From an uncultured Lachnospiraceae bacterium (GTDB lineage: Bacteria; Bacillota; Clostridia; Lachnospirales; Lachnospiraceae): a stretch of DNA of 9,855 nt. This document shows, one piece after another, positions 1-5,461 of the stretch (its first letter is position 1; each line of letters begins with the position of its first letter). The notes under the pieces were generated by a model. It ran no database searches. It had not been told where the DNA came from and saw only the letters and a program-made list of their open reading frames with translations. The stretch is taken from assembly GCA_946630645.1 (NCBI GenBank), contig CAMOZD010000020.1, forward strand, positions 1 through 9,855, read 5' to 3'. The translations under genes and the position numbers were made by a program.

Positions 1-275
1 ATCTCTCCCGCAACCTGGATGGCCAGTTCCCGGGTGGGACACAGGACGATAGCCTGGGGCTTTTTCAACTTTGGATCAATCCTCTGCAGGATTGGAATAC
101 CGAAGGCCGCTGTCTTTCCCGTACCGGTCTGGGCCTGGCCTACCAGGTCATTGCCTTCCAGGGCCACAGGAATCGCTCTCACCTGTATGGGAGACATTTC
201 TTCAAATCCCATAAAGGCTACGGCTTTCAAAATCTCAGGCTTCACATCAAGGTTGGTAAATTTCAAGTCATTCAT
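1..275 (-). CDS. DEAD-box ATP-dependent RNA helicase, N-terminal part (runs off left edge)
   Basis: Only the first 91 codons are present. The protein begins MNDLKFTNLDVKPEIL and shows the Q motif (F21-x-G-F24, then S28-P-I-Q31), Walker A/motif I AQTGTGKT (residues 48-55) and motif Ia PTRELA (80-85). This order is diagnostic of DEAD-box helicases, which unwind short RNA duplexes with ATP in ribosome assembly, mRNA decay or cold adaptation. The DEAD, SAT and C-terminal RecA motifs lie outside the window, so the subfamily (CshA/DeaD-like is likely) cannot be fixed. Start: the ATG at 273-275, preceded on the minus strand by AAAGGA (287-292) with 11 nt spacing, slightly long. It lies about 90 nt downstream of the hydrolase gene on the same strand with no convincing terminator between, so co-transcription is possible. 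Confidence 0.93.
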   Translation of the reverse strand, partial: MNDLKFTNLDVKPEILKAVAFMGFEEMSPIQVRAIPVALEGNDLVGQAQTGTGKTAAFGIPILQRIDPKLKKPQAIVLCPTRELAIQVAGE

Positions 276-366
276 AAATTATATAATCCTTTCACCAGAC
301 TCTCCGGTCACCTGGGGGCCAGCCGTTTTTCCAGCTGATCCGGGCCGGGAGCCTGTTTTCCTTTAT

Positions 367-1197
367 TTATTTTTCAGGCAGACCCTTCCTCTTTTTCCAG
401 AGCCTGATGTAGAGATCTTCCCTCCGGTCCGCCTTTAAGGGGAAACCTGCCCGGAGCCGGTCGATCCTGGCAAGGTCCAGGTCAGCAACGATCAGGGCTT
501 CCTGCTCAGATATTCCTGTCAGCCGGTCTCCCTCCGGTCCGTAGATGGCGGAATGACCTTTGTAGAGAAGGCCATCCCCCTCCCCTACCCGGTTGACGCC
601 CACAATATAGATCTGGTTTTCTATGGCCCTGGCCGCCAGGAGCCGGTCCATCTGGTCTACTCTTTCCTGGGGCCAGTTGGAGATGACAAAAATCACCTGG
701 CTTTTCAAGGAGCTGATCTGGAAAATCTCCGGAAAGCGCAAATCATAGCAGATAAAAGCCCCCAGACCGATTCCCTGCCAGTCCATGGTTTCAATACTCT
801 CACCACCCTGGTAGATCCCGGCCTCACGGCCATAGCTGAAGGGGTGGATCTTGGCATAGCTGAGTCTCAGCTCTCCGTCAATGGCGACAGCCAGCCGGTT
901 GTGGTAGCGGTTCCAGTCAGGATGAAGCTCCAGCAGCTGGTCCGGCACCGGCATAATATAACCAAAGACTGCCCCTATACCATACTTCCTGGTCATGTCT
1001 TTAAAAAAATTCACCTGGGACTGCCAACAGGGTCCCAGCCGGTCAGCGTTCATGGAAAAGCCAGTCAGGGTCATTTCCGGAAAGACCAGAAAATCCAGTC
1101 CCTTTTCTCTTCCCTTAACAAAAAAGGTCTCGGCCTTGTCCATATTTTTTTCAATATCCTCCCAGCTTATATTCATCTGGGCTAATCCAATCTTCAT
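367..1197 (-). CDS. Nitrilase-superfamily carbon-nitrogen hydrolase (omega-amidase-like)
   Basis: This 276-residue protein has the full Glu-Lys-Cys triad of the carbon-nitrogen hydrolase fold: E41 in FPEMTLTGF, K116 in YAKIHPF and C150 in FICYDLRFPEIF. Family members hydrolyse amides or nitriles of small carboxylates through a cysteine thioester. The motif style (FPEMTLTGFSM, CYDLRFPE) is closest to the YafV/Nit2 omega-amidase branch, which deaminates alpha-ketoglutaramate-type repair products, but the exact substrate is inferred only. It is cytosolic, with no signal peptide. The ATG at 1195-1197 is preferred over an in-frame start 48 bases upstream because a GGGGGAGG purine run lies just before it and because MKIGLAQMNISW aligns with the usual first beta strand. 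Length is normal for the family. The plus-strand reading frame opposite it (553-1185) is a shadow. Confidence 0.9.
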   Translation of the reverse strand: MKIGLAQMNISWEDIEKNMDKAETFFVKGREKGLDFLVFPEMTLTGFSMNADRLGPCWQSQVNFFKDMTRKYGIGAVFGYIMPVPDQLLELHPDWNRYHNRLAVAIDGELRLSYAKIHPFSYGREAGIYQGGESIETMDWQGIGLGAFICYDLRFPEIFQISSLKSQVIFVISNWPQERVDQMDRLLAARAIENQIYIVGVNRVGEGDGLLYKGHSAIYGPEGDRLTGISEQEALIVADLDLARIDRLRAGFPLKADRREDLYIRLWKKRKGLPEK

Positions 1198-1493
1198 AGG
1201 CGCCCTCCCCCGGCATAAAAGCCTTCCTGTCTCCGGATCCCCCATAGACAGGCCATTATCCTTTTAAAGATAATAATTATCCTTGCATAAGTCTTTATAC
1301 AGTGGTATATTAAAACCAGTTAATGTAGTTTTAAAAACTATATATCGTATTTTTATTAAACTGATGTCGCCTTGTTTACAACATTTTTTCTCCTGTCCGG
1401 AAAAAATGACGTCTCTTGTCCCTGGCAGTTTAAAAACTCTTACCAGGGCAATTACAATAAACAGGTTATAAATAGAAGAAAGGAGCTGTTCTC
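1198..1493. other. Divergent intergenic region between hydrolase and hemolysin III genes
   Basis: This AT-rich spacer of 296 bases must hold the promoters of both divergent genes, but no promoter box stands out clearly. It contains several symmetric elements: ATTATCCTT twice (1255-1263 and 1276-1284, 21 bp apart) with inverted GATAAT between; an AT-rich 15-bp palindrome (1326-1340); and two hairpins, at 1382-1408 (9-bp stem) and 1420-1448 (CCCTGG/CCAGGG). A 62-codon frame here starts at TTG without a ribosome binding site and is not credible. Confidence 0.6.
1382..1448 (+). promoter_or_regulatory. Two consecutive inverted repeats in the hemolysin III leader
   Basis: The first pair is CATTTTTTC (1382-1390) with GAAAAAATG (1400-1408), a perfect 9-bp stem with a 9-base loop. 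The second is CCCTGG (1420-1425) with CCAGGG (1443-1448), which encloses a smaller AGTTT/AAACT pair (1427-1431 and 1434-1438). They lie 31 bases upstream of the ribosome binding site and could be operators or RNA hairpins. No known riboswitch consensus was recognised. Confidence 0.35.
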
Positions 1494-2141
1494 ATGTTGA
1501 AATTAAAAGACCCCGGCAGTGCCATCACCCATTTTATAGGAGCCGCAGCCGCCCTGCTGTGTTCTTTCCCCCTGATTCATAAAGCCGTCCTGACCGGCAG
1601 CTCTATGGCTGTCGCGGCCATGGCCATCTTTATCAGCAGTATGATACTCTTGTACACGGCCAGTACTGTCTATCATTCCCTGGATATTTCCAGAAAGATA
1701 AACCTGATACTACGCCGGGTGGACCATTCCATGATCTTTGTCCTGATCGCCGGCTCCTACACTCCGGTCTGCCTGCTGACTCTCACCGGCAGCAAGGGTC
1801 TTTTCCTGCTGGTCTTCATATGGGCCGCGGCGATTCTGGGCATTATTCTCAAAATATATTTCATTAACTGCCCCCACTGGGTCAGCTCCGTCATTTATAT
1901 CGCTATGGGATGGGCCTGTGTTTTTGTCTTCGGAACCCTGGTCAGGACCCTGCCTAAGCCTGCTTTTTACTGGCTGCTTGCCGGCGGGATTATCTATACC
2001 ATCGGCGGCCTGATCTATGGCTTAAAATTAAAAATTTTTGATCGTTTTCCGGCCAATTTCGGCAGTCATGAAATCTTCCACCTTTTTGTTATGGGCGGGA
2101 GCCTCTGCCACTATATCTTTATGTATGTATACATGTTATAG
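1494..2141 (+). CDS. Hemolysin III family (PAQR/TrhA-like) integral membrane protein
   Basis: The 215-residue protein is very hydrophobic, with about seven membrane helices, the usual size and topology of bacterial hemolysin III proteins. It carries the metal-site signature shared with adiponectin receptors: S57-x3-H61 (SxxxH), D77-H78-S79, and near the C-terminus H192-E-I-F-H196 (HxxxH). These residues form an intramembrane zinc site in the family, which suggests a hydrolase-like activity on lipids. Despite the name, most members are not proven haemolysins; roles in membrane-energy or fatty-acid homeostasis have been proposed. Start: ATG with AAAGGAG (1479-1485) 8 bases upstream. It is monocistronic, since the neighbours on both sides are on the minus strand. 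Confidence 0.93.
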   Translation: MLKLKDPGSAITHFIGAAAALLCSFPLIHKAVLTGSSMAVAAMAIFISSMILLYTASTVYHSLDISRKINLILRRVDHSMIFVLIAGSYTPVCLLTLTGSKGLFLLVFIWAAAILGIILKIYFINCPHWVSSVIYIAMGWACVFVFGTLVRTLPKPAFYWLLAGGIIYTIGGLIYGLKLKIFDRFPANFGSHEIFHLFVMGGSLCHYIFMYVYML

Positions 2142-2304
2142 GGGAAATGTCCGGTCTTCTGACCGTCTTTGAGGATGCTTCCTTACATTAAAAAGAGCTT
2201 CTGACGCGAATTCAGGTATTTTGTCCGTGATAGTAACACGTTTTTTGGATAAAATGCAAGCCTTTTCAGCATATTCCTTTCATTTCTCTCTTTTATACTA
2301 ATTG

Positions 2305-2340
2305 GACCTGCCTTCTATATATAAAGGGCAGGTCTTATTT
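2305..2340 (+). terminator. Rho-independent terminator downstream of hemolysin III gene
   Basis: GACCTGCC (2305-2312) pairs perfectly with GGCAGGTC (2327-2334), extended by a U-G and a U-A pair inside, and is followed by TTATTTTA. It lies about 165 bases after the stop codon, so it either ends a long 3' untranslated region or backs up a weaker hairpin just after the stop (CGGTC/GACCG, 2152-2165). The upstream flank is not T-rich on the minus strand, so it is polarised to plus. No gene was seen in 2142-2300. Confidence 0.75.
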
Positions 2341-2382
2341 TATAAATACACAGCAATTCAATATAAGCCGGATTAATACCGG

Positions 2383-2814
2383 TTAGTTCAGTACAGCCAG
2401 ACCCGGCCGCCTTGGATCACCAAATGGCTTAACTGCTTTTTCTTTCATCGGACCATCCTCCCCGGTTTCTCCCGCTTTTTCTTTCATCGGACCATCCTCC
2501 CCGGTTTCTCCCGCTTTTCCTTTCATCGGACCATCCTCCCCGGTTTCTCCCGCTTCTTCCCTAATCAGGGCCAGCTTCTGGGCCCTGGTCAGCCTCTTAA
2601 TGGCATATTCCCTTTTCATGGCCTCTTCCTTAGTCTGATGTATCTCATAATAAACCAGTTTTACAGGCCTGCGGCTTCTGGTATACCTGGCGCCCTCACC
2701 TGCATTGTGCTGTTTAAGCCGCCGGTCCAGGTCATTGGTCCAGCCGGTGTAGAGGGAATGGTCCCTGCATTCCAAAATATAGGTGATGTTTTTTCCCTTA
2801 AAAGTAGCCTTCAT
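2383..2814 (-). CDS. UPF0213 (YazA/YhbQ-type) GIY-YIG domain protein with tandem-repeat tail
   Basis: From the preferred start this is a 143-residue protein. Residues 10-86 form a compact GIY-YIG domain of the UPF0213 family: TYILECRDHSLYTGWTNDL (Tyr12, Tyr22 and the TGW turn), RRLKQHN, GARYTRSRRPVKLVYYE, and KREYAIKRL with the metal-binding Glu69. GIY-YIG domains are nuclease folds; UPF0213 members are mostly uncharacterised, with a link to DNA maintenance inferred. The family normally ends soon after this domain, at about 80-100 residues. Here an extra tail follows, with three copies of the 13-residue unit GETGEDGPMKEKA (the domain-proximal copy reads KGKA) and then VKPFGDPRRPGLAVLN. The ATG at 2812-2814 has GGGGA about 8 bases upstream. 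An upstream in-frame GTG (2844) has no ribosome binding site. Confidence 0.88.
   Translation of the reverse strand: MKATFKGKNITYILECRDHSLYTGWTNDLDRRLKQHNAGEGARYTRSRRPVKLVYYEIHQTKEEAMKREYAIKRLTRAQKLALIREEAGETGEDGPMKGKAGETGEDGPMKEKAGETGEDGPMKEKAVKPFGDPRRPGLAVLN
2435..2551. repeat. Three tandem 39-bp units inside the UPF0213 gene
   Basis: The units are 2435-2473, 2474-2512 and 2513-2551, followed by a short decayed start of a fourth (GCTTCTTCC). Units 1 and 2 are identical over 39 bases; unit 3 differs by one T to C change. Because 39 is a multiple of 3 the reading frame is kept, and each copy encodes GETGEDGPMKEKA or a one-residue variant. The near identity points to recent slippage or unequal exchange. 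Confidence 0.95.
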
Positions 2815-3122
2815 ATTTTTGTCCCCAGTCCTTGTCGATAACACAATTGTAGCATTTAATTATTGGAAAATCACAAAAGAATACTTGTAATTTCTGACGA
2901 AATTATATTTACTTTGAATCCTCACTTTTGTATAATTAGTTTAAGAAATACTGTATCTTATTGTGCCTTTTTCTAAGGACCAGAACAGATTCCTGCGGTT
3001 TTTCCATGAATCTGATTTCAAAATGCAGGTCCGGGGAAGCAATAAGGTTCATTTCAGCATTTCCTGTTAACTGAAACAAGCAGTGAGGATAAGTGTCAGT
3101 TGCTGTCCAGAAAGGAGCAATT
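2815..3122 (+). other. Intergenic region and long leader of the plus-strand microcompartment operon
   Basis: No gene is supported in these 308 bases. The left part is AT-rich and holds the best promoter candidate (2908-2936). From the predicted transcription start near 2943 to the shell-protein ATG there are about 180 bases of leader. Two local inverted repeats are visible: CCTGC (2992-2996) with GCAGG (3025-3029), and TTTCAG (3052-3057) with CTGAAA (3071-3076). They might be antiterminator or operator elements; I could not match them to a known riboswitch or to a clear ANTAR dual-hairpin target. Confidence 0.5.
2908..2936 (+). promoter_or_regulatory. Candidate sigma-A promoter for the pduU-pduV-kinase operon
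   Basis: TATAAT (2931-2936) is a perfect -10 box with TG directly before it. TTTACT (2908-2913), 17 bases upstream, matches the -35 consensus TTGACA at four of six positions. It is the only strong -10 in the region upstream of the shell gene. Use in vivo is inferred. Confidence 0.5.
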
Positions 3123-3500
3123 ATGACTCGGGATATGATTAACAACGGTGTCAATGCCGGCGATAAGGATCGAATGATCCAGGAGTATGTTCCTGGTAAG
3201 CAGATTACTCTCGCCCATATGGTGACCCGTCCCAAGGCTTCTGTTTATAAGAAGCTGGGCCTGCCGGATGACTATCATGATGCTATCGGTATCATGACCA
3301 TCACTCCGTCTGAGGCTACTATTATCGCGGCGGATATCTGTACCAAGTCCGCCACCATCAAGCTTGGCTTTGTGGACCGTTTTTCGGGTTCTCTGATTAT
3401 TGTCGGCTCCACGGCTAATGTGGAATCAGCCCTCAATAGTGTGATCTCCACCTTCTATAACAAGCTTGGTTTTGATGCAGTTGCCATCACCAAGACATGA
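3123..3500 (+). CDS. pduU: Permuted BMC-H shell protein, PduU/EutS type
   Basis: This 125-residue shell protein is of the circularly permuted BMC-H class. Key blocks are DRMIQEYVPGKQITLAH (residues 25-41), the N-terminal segment that in PduU and EutS folds into a small beta barrel plugging the hexamer pore; AIGIMTITPSEATIIAADI (around 60-80); and GFVDRFSGSLIIVGS. The wording is closer to my recollection of PduU (DRMIQEYVPGKQ, TITPSEA) than of EutS, but the two are orthologous and choline-type loci carry similar proteins. Hexamers tile the facets of the microcompartment shell. The first 16 or so residues (MTRDMINNGVNAGDKD) are longer than usual. Start: ATG with AAAGGAG (3111-3117) 5 bases upstream; an in-frame start 30 bases earlier has no such site. 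First gene of the plus-strand operon. Confidence 0.92.
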   Translation: MTRDMINNGVNAGDKDRMIQEYVPGKQITLAHMVTRPKASVYKKLGLPDDYHDAIGIMTITPSEATIIAADICTKSATIKLGFVDRFSGSLIIVGSTANVESALNSVISTFYNKLGFDAVAITKT

Positions 3501-3550
3501 TGGACTGCCAGAACCATATACTATATTAGAAACGGGGATTTTCCAATACT

Positions 3551-4030
3551 ATGAAGATTATGCTGATTGGCGCTTCCGCGGCGGGAAAAACCACTTTGAT
3601 CCAGCGCCTGCAAAAAGAAGAGATCAAGTATGACAAGACCCAGGCAGTGGAGTATGTGGGTAATTTTATCGACACTCCCGGCGAGTACATGCAGCAAAGG
3701 GGATTCTGGGGGTCACTGACCACCACTTCCCACGATGCTGACGTGATTGGCCTGGTCCAGGATTCCGCCAGTGATGATTGTTGGTTTTCACCGGGAACCG
3801 CCACTAAGTTTGCCAAGCCTGTTTTAGGCATCGTAACAAAGATTGATCTGGACGAATCCAAGATCCGCCAGGCCAGGGGCTACCTGGAACTGGCCGGCTG
3901 CAGGGATATCTATGAAATCAGTTCCTACACCGGCGAAGGGATTGACCAGCTGTCTGCAGCCTTCCATGATATTGTAGACCAGTACAAAAAGGAGAATGCC
4001 AGATCCTACCAGGATGATTATTTTGACTGA
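3551..4030 (+). CDS. pduV: EutP/PduV family Ras-like GTPase of microcompartments
   Basis: The 159-residue protein shows all GTPase motifs: G1 P-loop GASAAGKTT (residues 7-15), G2 switch-I-type TQAVEY, G3 DTPGEY, G4 TKID and G5 SSYTGEG. The DTPGEY variant with YDKTQAVEY is typical of the EutP/PduV family. PduV has been linked to positioning of the organelle, and an EutP has been reported with acetate kinase activity, so the role is not settled. The core is of usual length with a short charged tail (KKENARSYQDDYFD). The ribosome binding site is weak: the best match is CGGGGAT near 3533-3539, about 11 bases before the ATG, much poorer than for the genes on either side. It follows the shell gene by 50 bases and is probably co-transcribed. 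Confidence 0.93.
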   Translation: MKIMLIGASAAGKTTLIQRLQKEEIKYDKTQAVEYVGNFIDTPGEYMQQRGFWGSLTTTSHDADVIGLVQDSASDDCWFSPGTATKFAKPVLGIVTKIDLDESKIRQARGYLELAGCRDIYEISSYTGEGIDQLSAAFHDIVDQYKKENARSYQDDYFD

Positions 4031-4191
4031 TTTCCATTCAGTCGGAATGATCTGCTTTCAATTATTTTTTATTTTGCTTTTATATTTTTGTTTGTTTTCA
4101 ACTTGTTTGATTTGATCTTTTATATTTTTGGATCATTCATTCGCATTTATTAAGCATCAAGGGATGACTTGCCTGGAAAGGAGGTGACAGC
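4025..4191 (+). promoter_or_regulatory. T-rich intercistronic spacer with direct and inverted repeats
   Basis: A hairpin, GACTGA (4025-4030, overlapping the pduV stop) with TCAGTC (4038-4043), opens the region. GAATGATC (4045-4052) and GATCATTC (4131-4138) form a long-range 8-bp inverted repeat around a strongly T-rich stretch. CTTTTATATTTTTG occurs twice (4077-4090 and 4117-4130), 40 bases apart. The spacer ends with a near-perfect Shine-Dalgarno AAAGGAGGTGA (4177-4187), only 4 bases before the kinase ATG. This may be an attenuator, an RNA-processing site or a secondary promoter; none is proven. Confidence 0.45.
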
Positions 4192-5445
4192 ATGATTGAT
4201 CTTGACAAAAATAATGTAGCTGCTTACGTGGCTTCAAGACTGGATTTTTTCAATATCAATAATCATGTCACCGTTTCCTTTGTTGGCGAGGGTAATCTGG
4301 AAGAGGACGGAGACGGTTTTATCAATTATGTTTTCCGTGTTTCCGACGGAACTCATCATCTTATTGTTAAGCAGTGCCGGAATAAGACCCGGTCCGGCCA
4401 TGATATCCATATCGACCCCAACCGCTATAAGCTGGAATACCGGGCCATGCAGATCCGCAAGGCCATCGTGCCTGACCTCCTTCCTGACATCTATGATTGC
4501 GATGATGAGAACCGTGTCATTATCACAGAGGACGTGTCCAGGCTTAGTATCTCCCGCTTCCAGCTGATGAAGGGAGTCACCTTCCCCTGTCTGGCGGACC
4601 ATATGGCCCGCTATATGGCAGCTACGGAATTTTACACCTCTGAGTATTATATGGAGAGTCAGCCCTACCGGGAACTGGGAGTTTATTTTACCAATACTAC
4701 TATGCGAAGGATTATGGATGTGGGTATGTTCCTGACCAGTGTCGTTCCGGAAGATACCGTAGGCCATCAGCTGGACCCTGAGTTCGCCAAGTTTTCAAAA
4801 CGGGTTGCCGCCCATCCTGATGTCCTTCTGGCCAGACAGAAACTACGTCATCTCTTCATGTGCAAGGGAGAGTGTCTGATTCATGGTGACCTTCATACTT
4901 CCAACGTCTTTGCTGACGCTAAGGAGACCAAGGTTATTGATATGGAGTATGCCTTCTGCGGCCCCTTCTCCTATGACCTGGGTTACTTCACGGCTAATTT
5001 TCTTGCCCAGTATGAGTCAGCCTGCTTCCGGCCATTTGATTCCGAGAAAGACAGGGAAAACTTTAAGGCCTATTGCCTTTCAGTAGTCAGAGATACCTAC
5101 CTGAAGTTCTGTGACTATTTCATCTCTTACTGTCATGAGGATTCCAAGCCGGAATACCAGAATATTCCCGGACTTGACGAAGATTTCCGCCTTACCACTC
5201 TTCGGGAGTTTATTGGTTTTGCGGCCAGTGCTCAGTTGGGAAGAATCGTCAATGCCATACCTTATGCAGATTACGATGAGATTGAGGATTTTATACAGCG
5301 GCATAATGCCAAGTGTATGTCAATCCTGGTCTGCATGATCTTCCTGAAGAAATGGGAGACCTACACTTCCATAGACCAGATTATTGATGATATCAAGGGA
5401 GTTGAAGAGATTTACTGCCGGAATATAAAAGAACTAGGCTATTAA
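4192..5445 (+). CDS. APH-superfamily kinase resembling 5-methylthioribose kinase (first of tandem pair)
   Basis: This 417-residue protein is the size of MtnK. Visible features in order: a glycine-rich nucleotide loop region (EGNLEEDGDGFINYVFRV, residues 33-50) with an acidic insertion; ATP-binding lysine K60 in LIVKQ; a likely helix-C glutamate E82; hinge-region ITEDVS (111-116); catalytic HGDLHTSN with D233; and metal-binding DME (D250, E252) followed by YAFCGPFSYDLG. The block from HGDLHT to GPFSYDLG is the MtnK pattern rather than choline kinase (HNDL, IDFEY). Near the C-terminus, where I recall methylthioribose kinases having adjacent arginines, it reads G350-R351. The substrate is therefore open: a small alcohol, sugar or choline-like compound linked to the microcompartment. 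It has an excellent Shine-Dalgarno and is followed 16 bases later by its paralogue. It is unlikely to be an antibiotic resistance gene. Confidence 0.85.
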   Translation: MIDLDKNNVAAYVASRLDFFNINNHVTVSFVGEGNLEEDGDGFINYVFRVSDGTHHLIVKQCRNKTRSGHDIHIDPNRYKLEYRAMQIRKAIVPDLLPDIYDCDDENRVIITEDVSRLSISRFQLMKGVTFPCLADHMARYMAATEFYTSEYYMESQPYRELGVYFTNTTMRRIMDVGMFLTSVVPEDTVGHQLDPEFAKFSKRVAAHPDVLLARQKLRHLFMCKGECLIHGDLHTSNVFADAKETKVIDMEYAFCGPFSYDLGYFTANFLAQYESACFRPFDSEKDRENFKAYCLSVVRDTYLKFCDYFISYCHEDSKPEYQNIPGLDEDFRLTTLREFIGFAASAQLGRIVNAIPYADYDEIEDFIQRHNAKCMSILVCMIFLKKWETYTSIDQIIDDIKGVEEIYCRNIKELGY

Positions 5446-5461
5446 GAAAGGAGGACTTGCT

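Noticed and set aside
553..1185. 210-codon plus-strand frame opposite the hydrolase
   Set aside because: The minus strand encodes a complete nitrilase with its catalytic triad; the plus frame lacks recognisable motifs or a ribosome binding site and is a shadow.
1283..1471. 62-codon frame in the hemolysin III leader
   Set aside because: It starts with TTG without a ribosome binding site and has no recognisable features; the stretch is dominated by AT-rich symmetric sequence.
1494..2141. Virulence haemolysin
   Set aside because: The family name is historical; the zinc-site histidines and PAQR topology indicate a general membrane protein.
2338..2390. Terminator for the UPF0213 gene (CCGG/CCGG inverted repeat near 2370-2386)
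   Set aside because: The stem is only about four to six pairs and the following T run is broken; not strong enough to call.
2435..2560. Regular repeats resembling a CRISPR array
   Set aside because: The 39-bp units are directly abutting with no spacers and are in frame within a coding gene.
2943..3122. Known riboswitch or ANTAR target in the shell-gene leader
   Set aside because: The hairpins are short, and neither a conserved riboswitch core nor paired hexaloop stems could be recognised by eye.
4234..4767. 177-codon minus-strand frame inside the first kinase gene
   Set aside because: It is antisense to conserved kinase motifs and has no ribosome binding site; a codon-bias shadow.
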